The notes under the pieces: generated by a model
Database searches by the model: none
The model's input: only the letters and a program-made list of their open reading frames with translations
What the model was told of the DNA's origin: nothing
Part shown: piece after piece, positions 45,857-54,823 of the stretch
Position numbering within the stretch: the stretch's first letter is position 1
How the letters are laid out: each line of letters begins with the position of its first letter
Position numbers and translations under genes: made by a program
DNA from: Peteryoungia wuzhouensis
GTDB lineage: Bacteria > Pseudomonadota > Alphaproteobacteria > Rhizobiales > Rhizobiaceae
Direction of reading: 5' to 3'
DNA length: 64,000 nucleotides
Assembly: GCF_003205195.1 (NCBI RefSeq)
Contig: NZ_QJRY01000002.1
Location: forward strand, 496,001-560,000

Positions 45857-46096
45857 ATGCCGCTTCCGCGCATTCCCGCCCGCTATTCGGGCATCCTGAT
45901 GCCTTTCATCCTCTCCATCATCATGACCATGGTGGTCTCCGCCGTTGCCACGGTGAAGAACCTCGGTTTTGGCCCGGATTTCATCGGCAACTGGCTTCCC
46001 GCCTGGGCCATGTCCTGGGTCATTGCCTTCCCGACGCTGCTGATGGCCCTGCCGATCACGCGTCGCCTCGTGCGCATGCTGGTCCAGCCCGCGTGA
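45857..46096 (+). CDS. DUF2798 two-helix membrane protein
   Basis: Inner-membrane protein of 79 residues with two transmembrane helices (ILMPFILSIIMTMVVSAVATV and WAMSWVIAFPTLLMALPI) and a conserved SW-A--FP motif in the second; it ends in TRRLVRMLVQPA. AAAGGAA precedes the ATG. Function unknown for the family. Confidence 0.85.
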   Translation: MPLPRIPARYSGILMPFILSIIMTMVVSAVATVKNLGFGPDFIGNWLPAWAMSWVIAFPTLLMALPITRRLVRMLVQPA

Positions 46097-46100
46097 CATG

Positions 46101-46129
46101 AAAAAGGCCGGAGCGTCTCCGCTCCGGCC
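46101..46129 (-). terminator. rpoD terminator
   Basis: On the minus strand GGCCGGAGC / GCTCCGGCC forms a 9-bp perfect stem with a 6-base loop, followed by TTTTT. It lies 28 bp beyond the rpoD stop codon. Confidence 0.92.
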
Positions 46130-46156
46130 CTCCAAAATCAATGGATTGTCAAACCC

Positions 46157-48220
46157 TCAGCTGTCGAGGAACGACCGCAGCTTGCGGCTACGACTCGGGT
46201 GCTTCAGCTTGCGCAGCGCCTTCGCCTCAATCTGACGGATACGTTCGCGGGTCACCGAGAACTGCTGGCCGACTTCTTCGAGCGTATGGTCGGTGTTCAT
46301 GCCGATGCCGAAGCGCATGCGAAGAACACGTTCCTCACGCGGCGTGAGCGATGCGAGAACACGGGTCGTCGTTTCGCGCAGGTTCGCCTGAATGGCGGCG
46401 TCGATCGGCAGAAGCGCGTTCTTGTCCTCGATGAAATCGCCCAGATGCGAATCCTCTTCGTCGCCCACGGGGGTTTCGAGCGAGATCGGCTCCTTGGCGA
46501 TCTTCAGGACCTTGCGGACCTTTTCGAGCGGCATGGCAAGCTTTTCGGCCAGTTCTTCCGGCGTCGGCTCGCGGCCGATTTCGTGCAGCATCTGGCGCGA
46601 TGTACGGACGATCTTGTTGATCGTCTCGATCATGTGCACCGGAATACGGATCGTACGCGCCTGGTCTGCGATCGAGCGGGTGATCGCCTGACGGATCCAC
46701 CAGGTCGCATAGGTCGAGAACTTGTAGCCGCGGCGATACTCGAACTTGTCGACCGCCTTCATCAGGCCGATATTGCCTTCCTGAATGAGGTCGAGGAACT
46801 GCAGACCGCGGTTCGTGTATTTCTTGGCGATCGAGATGACGAGACGCAGGTTCGCCTCGACCATTTCCTTCTTGGCGATGCGTGCTTCGCGCTCGCCCTT
46901 CTGCACCATCGACACGATGCGGCGGAATTCGGCGATCGAGATGCCCGTTTCCGTCGCCAGATTCTGGATCTCGCTGCGGATGTCGCGGATCGTCTGATAC
47001 TCTTCCTTGGCGAACTCCTTCCAGCCACGGCCGGAAAGATTGGCAACCGACTTCATCCAGTTCGGATCGAGTTCGGCACCCTGATACTGCTCGAGGAAGG
47101 CTTCGCGCTTGACGCCATAGCTTTCGGCGAGGCGCAGCAGGCGACCCTCGTTCTGCATCAGGCGCTTGGAGATGTCGTAGAGTTGCTCGACGAGGCTGTC
47201 GATGCGGTTCTGGTTGAGCGACAGCGACTTGACGGCCGTGACCAGTTGATCCTTCAGCTCCTTGTAGCGGCGTTCCTGACCTGATGACAGCGTGCCGGCG
47301 CAGGCGAGACGCGCCTCCACCTGCTGGTCCTGCAGTTTGCGGAGCTTCTTGTAGGTGTCGGCGATGAGGTCGAGGGTCTCCATGACCTGCGGACGCAGTT
47401 CCGATTCCATCGCAGCCAGCGACAGGTTCGATTCGTCCTCGTCCTCTTCCTCTTCTTCCTGCGGCATGCCCTCGCCGCCGATGGCAGTGATGTCGTCGTC
47501 GTCGCCGGAGGCGGCCTGCGGACGGCGCTTGGCGCGTTCCTTTTCCTTCTCCTCGGCCGCCTTGCGGTCAGCCTCGATCTTTTCAGGAGACTGGAACTGC
47601 GGTGCAGCCTTGGCTTCCGGACCGGAATAGGTGGTTTCGAGATCGATGATCTCGCGCAGCAGGGTCGTGCCTTCGTTCAGTTCGTCGCGCCAGATGATCA
47701 GCGCCTGGAAGGTCAGCGGGCTCTCACAGAGACCCGAGATCATCGTTTCGCGGCCAGCCTCGATACGCTTGGCGATCGCGATTTCGCCCTCGCGCGACAG
47801 AAGCTCGACCGAGCCCATTTCGCGCAGATACATGCGCACCGGGTCATCGGTACGGTCGGTCGGCTCTTTCTTCTTGGCGGTCGCAACGGCCGTACCCGCG
47901 GAAGGCGCAAGCTCTCCGCCTTCGCTTTCGCTCTCTTCGTCGTCCCCGTCCTCGGCGGCCGCCGGCTCATCGGCGTCTTCGTCCTCGATGACGTTGATGC
48001 CCATGTCGGAAAGCATCGCCATGGTGTCTTCGATCTGCTCGGAGGTGACTTCCTCCGACGGCAGGACCGAGTTCAGCTCATCCATAGTGACATAGCCGCG
48101 CTTCTTGGCGGCCTTGATCATTTTTTTGACCGCGTCATCGGAAAGATCGAGAAGCGGACCGTCCGTCGCGCCGTCGCGTTCGCCGTCGGCTTCTTCGTTT
48201 TCTTTGACTTTCGATGCCAT
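46157..48220 (-). CDS. rpoD: RNA polymerase primary sigma factor (sigma-70)
   Basis: Housekeeping sigma factor of 687 residues. Region 1.1 is at the N-terminus ([23 protein letters not shown]). An acidic insert follows ([25 protein letters not shown]). Region 1.2 contains [13 protein letters not shown]. The non-conserved region is long, as in proteobacterial RpoD. Region 2 contains [40 protein letters not shown] (core [16 protein letters not shown]) and the -10 reader [11 protein letters not shown]. Region 4.2 contains [27 protein letters not shown] (core [14 protein letters not shown]). Sigma-70 fits better than RpoH because of regions 1.1 and 1.2. Confidence 0.98.
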   Translation of the reverse strand: MASKVKENEEADGERDGATDGPLLDLSDDAVKKMIKAAKKRGYVTMDELNSVLPSEEVTSEQIEDTMAMLSDMGINVIEDEDADEPAAAEDGDDEESESEGGELAPSAGTAVATAKKKEPTDRTDDPVRMYLREMGSVELLSREGEIAIAKRIEAGRETMISGLCESPLTFQALIIWRDELNEGTTLLREIIDLETTYSGPEAKAAPQFQSPEKIEADRKAAEEKEKERAKRRPQAASGDDDDITAIGGEGMPQEEEEEDEDESNLSLAAMESELRPQVMETLDLIADTYKKLRKLQDQQVEARLACAGTLSSGQERRYKELKDQLVTAVKSLSLNQNRIDSLVEQLYDISKRLMQNEGRLLRLAESYGVKREAFLEQYQGAELDPNWMKSVANLSGRGWKEFAKEEYQTIRDIRSEIQNLATETGISIAEFRRIVSMVQKGEREARIAKKEMVEANLRLVISIAKKYTNRGLQFLDLIQEGNIGLMKAVDKFEYRRGYKFSTYATWWIRQAITRSIADQARTIRIPVHMIETINKIVRTSRQMLHEIGREPTPEELAEKLAMPLEKVRKVLKIAKEPISLETPVGDEEDSHLGDFIEDKNALLPIDAAIQANLRETTTRVLASLTPREERVLRMRFGIGMNTDHTLEEVGQQFSVTRERIRQIEAKALRKLKHPSRSRKLRSFLDS

Positions 48221-48623
48221 CTATCTCGTCGCTTTCCCTGACGTCTGATCATATTGCGAACCGCCGGACGGATGGAGAGCCGGCCACTCACCCGGGCGTA
48301 TCGCTTGTCACTGACCTAACGGAGTGTTGCTTAATTCCTGATTAACTATGGGCATTGCGGTCGCAGCGCCGAACCTTCGATTTTCTGCATGACCTGTCAT
48401 CATACCAGAGATCCGCCAGAACCCACGTCACCCTTGTGTGCTTGGATTGGTGATTCCCACAATTTTTCCTGGCGTCAAGCTCTTCTGCAGCAGATACGCG
48501 GAAAATCAACAAAACAAGCCGTTCAACGGCGTCTTTATCACCGATCTTCGCAGATGTAGGACGTGAGCCCCCGGAAACAAGAGGGATGGCCCTGCTCGAC
48601 CGGAGATTCTGCTGCCTGCATCA
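48221..48623. other. 403-bp region between rpoD and the adenylate cyclase gene
   Basis: This should contain the rpoD promoter(s), read leftwards. It is less GC-rich than the genes around it. I see no convincing ORF, no strong hairpin and no -35/-10 pair that I would defend. Confidence 0.35.
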
Positions 48624-49928
48624 TCATGCCTGCACTTTCTTGCGGACACCCGTCAGAAACCAGACCCGCATGGCCCCCTTTCCCTTCACGTCGATCTCAC
48701 CGCGCAGTTCGAAGTCGAACCGGTCCTCCAGCCTGGACTTCAGGCAATCGGCCACCTGAATGCAGCCTGCCACCCCATGCGATTCCATATGAGCGGCGGT
48801 GTTCACGGTATCGCCCCAAACGTCGTAGAGCAGCTTGTTCGGCCCGATCACGCCCGCCACAACCGGTCCGGTGTCGAGACCGATTCGCACGTCGACCCGC
48901 TCACCGACCTCCTCCGAGATCTGCCGGCAACATTCCAGCATGTCGAGGGCCATCAGCGCGACCGCAGCCTCATGATCGGCCATGGGCTCAGGCAGGCCGC
49001 CCGCCACCATATAGGCGTCGCCGATCGTCTTGATCTTCTCCAGCCCATGGGTGCCCGCGAGCGAATCGAACCGCCCGAAGACGCGACTGAGGAACGCGAC
49101 GACCTGATGCGGATCCCAGCGGGCGGCACGCGGCGTGAAATCCACGAGATCGGCAAACAGGATGGTCGCAGAACCGATCTGATCGGCAACCACCAGGGTC
49201 GCATGGTCACGCAGCCTGAGCGCCACGCTTGGCGGCAGGATGTTCTGCAAGAGCCGCGCCGAAAAGGCATGTTCCGCCTCAAGCGCGATCTCGGCCTGCG
49301 ACGCCTCCTTGAACGCGAAGAAGGAGGTCGTGAAGATCAGCAGGAAGGCCAGCGGCACTGTAAGATGATACAACAACTGCAGGAACGCCTGATCCACGGC
49401 TATGAAGCCGACGGGGGCGGTGAAGAAGAGTTCGGTCGCCATGAAGGCGGCAAGGGCCGTCAGTGTCACGCATGCCGACAATATCAGTCGCTCGGAACCG
49501 AACACCAGCATGGAGGCCGCAGCCCCCGGCAGGAAATAGAATTGAAGTCCCGAATCGCGGCCGAAGAACCAGCAGTAGCCAAGGCCGAAGACGAGCCAGA
49601 GCACGCACAGATAACTCGCTCCGACGATCGAGCCGAAGCGATGAAAGAGCGGCGTCAGCGCATAGAGCACGATCTGTGGCGAGAAAGCCAGGATGGCCGG
49701 CATCAGCCCGACCCAGTCATACATCGCGTAAAGAAGGATGTAGGGAATGGTCATCAGGCTGACCATCGCGGAGATGATGTTGGTGACGGCGAGGCGCCGC
49801 CGGATACGCGGCGGATAACCCGCCGTTCCGATCCGCGCCACCCACCACACGGCATTGGGAAGCCGCCATGTCGATCGACGCTTCAGCCCTTCTTGGGCGA
49901 TGATGAACTTCATATCGTCCGGCGACAC
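48624..49928 (-). CDS. Membrane-bound class III adenylate/guanylate cyclase
   Basis: 434 residues. The N-terminal half has about six hydrophobic segments (from ISAMVSLMTIPYILLYAMYDWVG to VPLAFLLIFTTSFFAF). A short coiled linker (EASQAEIALEAEHAFSARLLQNILPPSVA) leads to the catalytic domain at about 245-425. Metal aspartates are in ATILFADLVDFT and KTIGDAYMVAGG, and the transition-state region is YDVWGDTVNTAAHMESHG. All residues needed for catalysis appear present, so it should make cyclic AMP at the inner membrane. The GTG at 49928 is preferred because GGGGGAAG lies just upstream. It sits between dnaG and rpoD, where those two are often direct neighbours. Confidence 0.92.
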   Translation of the reverse strand: MSPDDMKFIIAQEGLKRRSTWRLPNAVWWVARIGTAGYPPRIRRRLAVTNIISAMVSLMTIPYILLYAMYDWVGLMPAILAFSPQIVLYALTPLFHRFGSIVGASYLCVLWLVFGLGYCWFFGRDSGLQFYFLPGAAASMLVFGSERLILSACVTLTALAAFMATELFFTAPVGFIAVDQAFLQLLYHLTVPLAFLLIFTTSFFAFKEASQAEIALEAEHAFSARLLQNILPPSVALRLRDHATLVVADQIGSATILFADLVDFTPRAARWDPHQVVAFLSRVFGRFDSLAGTHGLEKIKTIGDAYMVAGGLPEPMADHEAAVALMALDMLECCRQISEEVGERVDVRIGLDTGPVVAGVIGPNKLLYDVWGDTVNTAAHMESHGVAGCIQVADCLKSRLEDRFDFELRGEIDVKGKGAMRVWFLTGVRKKVQA

Positions 49929-49998
49929 GCTTCCCCCTGCTCGACGCCTATCGGTCCGAATACTCCCGCCGCCAAAGTCAGGCGCATCCGGTTAAACT

Positions 49999-51999
49999 TC
50001 AATGATGGCCGGTCGCAGCTCCCTTGACCCGGCCGGACATGACGCCGAAGCCATCGATGATCGCCTCCTGATTTTCCATCCGCGCCACCTCCGACTGCAC
50101 CTCGTGCAGTGCACTGATCAATTGATCGATACGTTCGGCATCGTCTGCCTCCGTGGCTTCGGCCACCTCGCGCTCCAATTCCTTGCGTTGGCGTTTCAGC
50201 GCCCGTGCCCGCTTGTAAAGTGACAATGCCTGACGATAGCCCTCGCGCGCATCCTCCGCCGCAGCGATTTCCGTCGCCGTCCACAGCCGCGCGTTACGGA
50301 TCTGCTGGTCGAGTGCCCGCAGAAGCGCCCCATGACCATGAACCTCAAGCTTTCCGATCAGCACCTCGCGGCACAGCCCATGATCGGCCTCCGCCACGGC
50401 CGTCAGAAGGGACGACCAGAGCTTCTGAAGCGCTGCGTTCTCGAACTCGATCGCGGCAATCTCGTCATACTCGTCTTCGAGCAGGTTGGGATGGTTGACG
50501 ATCGTGAGCGCCAGCACGCTTTCGCGCAAAGTCGGCTGCTCCTGATGCCCGCGCACCAGGCCCGATCGGGCCAGCCGGTCGGAGATCGCACCGCGCCCGG
50601 CCGCCACCGGCCCCGGTTGGCGTCCGCCAAAGCGGCCCTGACCGCCCTGCCCCTGACCACGGCCATTGCCCTGATAGCCACCTCGCTCCCCGCGCTGCGG
50701 CTGGTTCCCTTGGAAGAAGGCATAGAGCCTGTCGCGGATATCCTGCTGGTAATGCCGCCGCACATTTTCATCGGCGATGACGGTGACCACCTGCTTGAGC
50801 TTGGCTTCGAGTTCGGCGCGCTTTTCCGGCGTGTCGAAGACACCGCTCGACACTTCCCGAGTCCAGACCATGGCAGCGAGCGGCTGCGCTTCCGCCATAA
50901 CGCGGTCGAAGGGCGCACGCCCCTCATGTTTGACGAGATCGTCGGGATCCTTGCCGTCTGGCAGCATGGCAAACCGCACCGACTGGCCGGGCTTCAGATG
51001 CGGAAGCGCGATATCGACCGCACGAAACGCCGCCCGCTGCCCTGCTCCATCGCCATCGAAGCAGAGCACAGGCACCGGCGTCGTCTTCCACATCAGCTGC
51101 AACTGGTTCTCGGTCAGCGCTGTCCCAAGAGGCGCAACCGCATTTTCGATACCCGCCTGATGCAGCGCGATCACGTCCATATAGCCTTCGACGGCAATCA
51201 GCGTGTCGGCACCATCCGCCCCCTGCAGCGCCCGACGCGCGCGGGAGAAGTTGTAGAGCACATTGCCCTTGTGGAAGAGCTCGGTCTCATTGGAGTTGAG
51301 ATACTTCGCCATGGCATCCGGCGACATGGCGCGACCACCGAAGGCGATCACCTTGTCACGCGATGACAGGATCGGGAACATGATACGGTCTCGAAAGCGG
51401 TCGTAGGACACGGGGATGTCAGGGCCATGCACCACAAGGCCACAGGCCTCGATCTGGTCCTTCGGCACCCCTTTGGCCGCCAGATGTTCCTTCAAGGCGT
51501 TGCGGCTCTCCGGCGCATACCCCAGCCGAAATGTCTCGATCGTCCGGCCCGTCAGGCCGCGCTCGCGCAGATAGGCCCGTGCCCGCGCCCCGCTTGCCGT
51601 CTGCAACTGGTCCTGGAAGAACTGCGTCGCCAGCTCCATGACGTCCTGCAGCGTGGTGCGTTCCTTCTCGCGCCGCTCAGCCTGCGGGTCCGGCTGTGGC
51701 ATGGATATGCCGGCCATGTCGGCGACCTGCTGCACGGCCTCGACGAAGCTCAGCCCCTCGAGATCGGTGAGAAACCTGAAGTGATCACCGGACACGCCAC
51801 AGCCAAAGCAGTGGTAGCGGCCCTTGCGGTCCTCGCAGTGGAAGCTCGGGCTCTTCTCGCCGTGGAACGGGCAGCAGGCCCAGTAGTCCTGCCGCGATAC
51901 ATTGGTCTTCTTGCGATCCCAGGTCACACGACGGCCAACCACGGCCGAAATCGGCACGCGGTCACGGATCCCGTCGAGGAAGTCATTGGAAAATCGCAT
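49999..51999 (-). CDS. dnaG: DNA primase
   Basis: Primase of 666 residues that makes the RNA primers for replication. The N-terminal CHC2 zinc finger has C43, H46, C64 and C67 (CPFHGEKSP...YHCFGCG). The TOPRIM catalytic core contains LIAVEGYMDVIALHQAG and CFDGDGAGQRAA. The C-terminal DnaB-interaction region is preceded by a Gly/Arg-rich linker (GERGGYQGNGRGQGQGGQG). AGGTGAC precedes the ATG. It lies upstream of the cyclase gene and rpoD in the same direction. Confidence 0.98.
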   Translation of the reverse strand: MRFSNDFLDGIRDRVPISAVVGRRVTWDRKKTNVSRQDYWACCPFHGEKSPSFHCEDRKGRYHCFGCGVSGDHFRFLTDLEGLSFVEAVQQVADMAGISMPQPDPQAERREKERTTLQDVMELATQFFQDQLQTASGARARAYLRERGLTGRTIETFRLGYAPESRNALKEHLAAKGVPKDQIEACGLVVHGPDIPVSYDRFRDRIMFPILSSRDKVIAFGGRAMSPDAMAKYLNSNETELFHKGNVLYNFSRARRALQGADGADTLIAVEGYMDVIALHQAGIENAVAPLGTALTENQLQLMWKTTPVPVLCFDGDGAGQRAAFRAVDIALPHLKPGQSVRFAMLPDGKDPDDLVKHEGRAPFDRVMAEAQPLAAMVWTREVSSGVFDTPEKRAELEAKLKQVVTVIADENVRRHYQQDIRDRLYAFFQGNQPQRGERGGYQGNGRGQGQGGQGRFGGRQPGPVAAGRGAISDRLARSGLVRGHQEQPTLRESVLALTIVNHPNLLEDEYDEIAAIEFENAALQKLWSSLLTAVAEADHGLCREVLIGKLEVHGHGALLRALDQQIRNARLWTATEIAAAEDAREGYRQALSLYKRARALKRQRKELEREVAEATEADDAERIDQLISALHEVQSEVARMENQEAIIDGFGVMSGRVKGAATGHH

Positions 52000-52103
52000 G
52001 TGTCACCTGAACCTGTGATCTTCATATAGGCGGGGATGCCCGGCGACGCCAAGGCTTTCGCGCGGCATGCCCGCTATTCACAGCCGTTGATTTGAATGAC
52101 GAT

Positions 52104-52113
52104 TGTATATACA
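52104..52113. promoter_or_regulatory. Candidate brnTA promoter/operator palindrome
   Basis: TGTATATACA is a perfect 10-bp palindrome 32 bp upstream of the first brnT codon. It could be the BrnA operator and overlaps a -10-like sequence. Confidence 0.45.
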
Positions 52114-52145
52114 CCGCATTCCGTCAGCTTCACGGACCCCGGCCG

Positions 52146-52398
52146 ATGCGCAGTCTGGACGATATCCCGCAGGATGAATGGGCGTTCGAGTGGGACGAGG
52201 CCAAGCGTCGAACCAATCTCGAAAAGCATGGCATCGACTCTCAAGCATGGTGAACTGAGGATCATTGCCACATGTCCGGAAAGCGGTCGTCTGATATCCG
52301 TGGTTTACACAATGAGAGGAAACGCCTGTCGGATCATTTCGGCACGCGTTGCTAGGAAGAATGAGCGAAGAGAATATCACGCGCACTACGCTCGCTGA
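52146..52398 (+). pseudogene. Degenerate BrnT-type toxin gene
   Basis: Two separated pieces of a BrnT ribonuclease remain. From the ATG at 52146 the frame reads WAFEWDEAKRRTNLEKHGID, the classic BrnT start, then stops at 52253. The C-terminal BrnT part (GELRIIATCPES...ISVVYTMRGNACRIISARVARKNERREY) continues in another frame to 52398. The central segment of about 20-25 residues between them (FEDA...RxDYG in relatives) is missing, so an internal deletion with a frameshift has killed the toxin. Its 3' end overlaps the brnA start, as in intact brnTA operons. Confidence 0.85.
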
Positions 52399-52693
52399 AC
52401 TTTTGGAAAGACGTGCTCGGGGAGAGAAATCTCAAACCGACTGGGCGCGCATCGATGCCATGACTGACGAGGATATCGAGCGCGCCATGCGCGACGATCC
52501 CGACTGGCAGGACTTCATGGACATCGATTGGTCCAAGGCGAAGATGGTCATCCCGGACAAGAAGAAGGCAATCTCGATCCGACTCGATCCCGATATCGTC
52601 GATTTCTTCCAGGCGACGGGCAAGGGATACCAAACCCGCATCAACGCAGTCCTGCGTCACTTCGTCGACGAGCAGAAGCGCTCGAATTCCTGA
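52361..52693 (+). CDS. BrnA-type antitoxin
   Basis: Antitoxin of 110 residues. The N-terminal half binds the toxin (SQTDWARIDAMTDEDIERAMRDDPDW). The C-terminal half is the DNA-binding domain (KKAISIRLDPDIVDFFQATGKGYQTRINAVLRHFV), whose core ISIRLDPDIVDFF is typical of BrnA. AGGA precedes the ATG at 52361. The gene is complete although the toxin gene in front is not. It may persist as a repressor or an anti-addiction remnant. Confidence 0.9.
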   Translation: MSEENITRTTLAELLERRARGEKSQTDWARIDAMTDEDIERAMRDDPDWQDFMDIDWSKAKMVIPDKKKAISIRLDPDIVDFFQATGKGYQTRINAVLRHFVDEQKRSNS

Positions 52694-52748
52694 ATGCCAG
52701 ACGCCGCCCGAAGGCGGCGCCATAGATCGTGGCAGGGATGGTCGCGAA

Positions 52749-53201
52749 CTACTTCAACAGGTCCTTGACCACGCCGGAAGCCTTGCCGAAATCCATCTGG
52801 CCAGCATAACGCTCCTTGAGCGCGCTGATGCACTTGCCCATGTCCCGCAGGCCTTGCGCCCCGGTCTCCGTGATCACCGCCTGGCACAGCTCCCGCACCT
52901 TCTCGTCCGGAATCTGTTCCGGCATAAAGGATCTGATGATTTCGATTTCCTCGAGCTCCTGCGCGGCCAGCTCCGGCCGGGCATTCTCCGAATAGATGCG
53001 GGCAGACTCGTCGCGCTGCTTGATCATCTTCATCAGGATCTGCATGATTTCATCATCGGTCACCGGATCTTTGCCGGCGCCGCGATGGGCGATATCGCGG
53101 TCCTTGATCGCCGTCTGGATCAGACGAACGGTCGAGGTCCGGCGCACATCCTTGGCCTTCAGGGACTCTTTCATCGTATTGGCGAGTATATCGCGTAACA
53201 T
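52749..53201 (-). CDS. GatB/YqeY domain-containing protein
   Basis: 150-residue stand-alone GatB/YqeY helical protein: LRDILANTMKESLKAKDVRRTSTVRLIQTAIKDRDIA (core DVRRTSTVRLIQTAIKDRDI), then EIMQILMKMIKQRDESARIY and IRSFMPEQIPDEKV. The matching tail domain of GatB helps bind tRNA; the free form is of uncertain role. GGAGAAG lies upstream. It is divergent from carA, a conserved arrangement in Rhizobiaceae. Confidence 0.93.
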   Translation of the reverse strand: MLRDILANTMKESLKAKDVRRTSTVRLIQTAIKDRDIAHRGAGKDPVTDDEIMQILMKMIKQRDESARIYSENARPELAAQELEEIEIIRSFMPEQIPDEKVRELCQAVITETGAQGLRDMGKCISALKERYAGQMDFGKASGVVKDLLK

Positions 53202-53521
53202 TGTCTTCTCCGCGGAAAAGCCAGAGCGGACGGGCTCAAATGTGGCTTTTCCTTGTTCGTGGTTGCCTTCTCATATCCAGACAGTTTCTGCAGTGCAAAC
53301 GAATTGCACAAACCATTGAAATGGCTTGGGAGAAATCCGTGAGCCGAAGAGATAGACGAATTGACCTCGTCGATTGATCCGTCTATTGCTCGGCACCTGC
53401 ACGCAAATTGTCATCAGGGCTGAATACCGCGCGTCCTCGCGCGCCCTCGATCTGCAACATAGATGGCCCTGCGACCCTGCCTCGACAAGAGGGACGGGGC
53501 GCGGGAGAAAAAGGAACGACC
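53202..53521. other. 320-bp divergent region between the YqeY-like gene and carA
   Basis: It carries both promoters and the carA leader. An imperfect inverted repeat spans 53343-53394: GCCGA with TCGGC outside, ATAGAC (53352-53357) with GTCTAT (53381-53386) inside. No leader peptide rich in arginine or pyrimidine-related codons is clear. Confidence 0.45.
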
Positions 53522-54727
53522 ATGACCGCGACAGCTCCCTGGACAACCCGCAAGCCGACCGCCCTCCTCGTGCTTGCCGACGGCACGGTGATCGAAGGTC
53601 ACGGCATCGGCGCGACCGGCAAGGTCCAGGCGGAGGTCTGCTTCAACACGGCCCTCACCGGCTACGAGGAAATCCTCACCGATCCCTCCTATCTCGGCCA
53701 GATCGTCACCTTCACCTTCCCGCATATCGGCAATGTCGGCACCAATGACGAAGACATCGAAGACCTGACGCCTGCCGCCCGTCACGGTGCCGTCGGCACG
53801 ATCTTCAAGGCCGACATCACCGCGCCCTCAAACTACCGCGCCGCCTCCCATCTTGACGCCTGGCTGAAGAGCCGCGGCGTCATCGGCCTGTCGGGCGTCG
53901 ACACACGCGCGCTGACCGCCTGGATCCGCGAAAACGGTGCACCGAATGCCGTCATCGCCCATGACCCGAACGGCGTTTTCGACGTCGAAGCATTGAAGGC
54001 TGAAGCCAAGGCCTGGAGCGGCCTCGAAGGCCTCGATCTCGCCAAGGTGGCGACGTCGGGCCAGTCCTCCGTCTGGGCGGAAAAGGACTGGAGCTGGACC
54101 GAAGGTCACACCACCCTCGGCGCCGCTGATGCGAAGTATCACATCGTTTGCGTCGATTTCGGCGTGAAGCGCAATATCCTGCGGCTCTTCGCCGGTCTCG
54201 ACTGCAAGGTCACCGTCGTCCCCGCCAACACCTCGGCCGAGGATATCTTGGCGCTCGAACCCGATGGTGTCTTCCTGTCCAACGGTCCTGGCGACCCGGC
54301 CGCAACCGGCGAATACGCCGTGCCTGCCATCCAGAACCTGATCAAATCGGAAAAGCCGCTCTTCGGCATCTGCCTCGGCCACCAGATGCTGGGCTTGGCG
54401 CTCGGCGGCAAGACCGAGAAGATGCATCAGGGCCATCATGGCGCCAATCACCCGGTCAAGGATTTCACCACCGGTAAGGTCGAGATCGTCTCGATGAACC
54501 ACGGCTTCGCAGTCGACTCGAAGTCACTGCCGGAACATGTTGAAGAGACTCACGTTTCGCTCTTCGACGGCACCAATTGCGGCCTGCGCCTCAAGGGCAA
54601 GCCGGTCTTCTCCGTCCAGCATCACCCGGAAGCATCCCCCGGCCCGCAGGACAGCCACTACCTGTTCCGCCGCTTCATCAACATGGTGCGCGAAAACAAG
54701 GGCGAACCGGCACTCGCCGAGCGGTGA
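53522..54727 (+). CDS. carA: Carbamoyl-phosphate synthase small subunit
   Basis: Glutamine amidotransferase subunit of 401 residues that passes ammonia to CarB for arginine and pyrimidine synthesis. The N-terminal small-subunit domain (GHGIGATGKVQAEVCFNTALTGYEEILTDPSY, core FNTALTGYEEILTDPS) is followed by a class I GATase domain: nucleophile C near 283 in FGICLGHQML, and catalytic H and E in QHHPEASPGP. The ATG at 53522 has AAGGAAC upstream. carB is not in the window; a foreign-looking gene follows instead. Confidence 0.97.
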   Translation: MTATAPWTTRKPTALLVLADGTVIEGHGIGATGKVQAEVCFNTALTGYEEILTDPSYLGQIVTFTFPHIGNVGTNDEDIEDLTPAARHGAVGTIFKADITAPSNYRAASHLDAWLKSRGVIGLSGVDTRALTAWIRENGAPNAVIAHDPNGVFDVEALKAEAKAWSGLEGLDLAKVATSGQSSVWAEKDWSWTEGHTTLGAADAKYHIVCVDFGVKRNILRLFAGLDCKVTVVPANTSAEDILALEPDGVFLSNGPGDPAATGEYAVPAIQNLIKSEKPLFGICLGHQMLGLALGGKTEKMHQGHHGANHPVKDFTTGKVEIVSMNHGFAVDSKSLPEHVEETHVSLFDGTNCGLRLKGKPVFSVQHHPEASPGPQDSHYLFRRFINMVRENKGEPALAER

Positions 54728-54795
54728 CGCCCGGAACCAGCTTAGGTTCGGAAACCTTTTCAACGTTGCGCGACAAAGCAACCTGTGATTTTATT

Positions 54796-54816
54796 CCCGC
54801 GACGACGTGTTGCGGG
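54796..54816 (+). promoter_or_regulatory. Hairpin overlapping the ribosome binding site of the exported hydrolase gene
   Basis: CCCGCGAC (54796-54803) can pair with GTTGCGGG (54809-54816). The second arm includes part of the GGGGG Shine-Dalgarno sequence of the ATG at 54824, so translation could be held back when the stem forms. Confidence 0.4.
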
Positions 54817-54823
54817 GGTAAAT

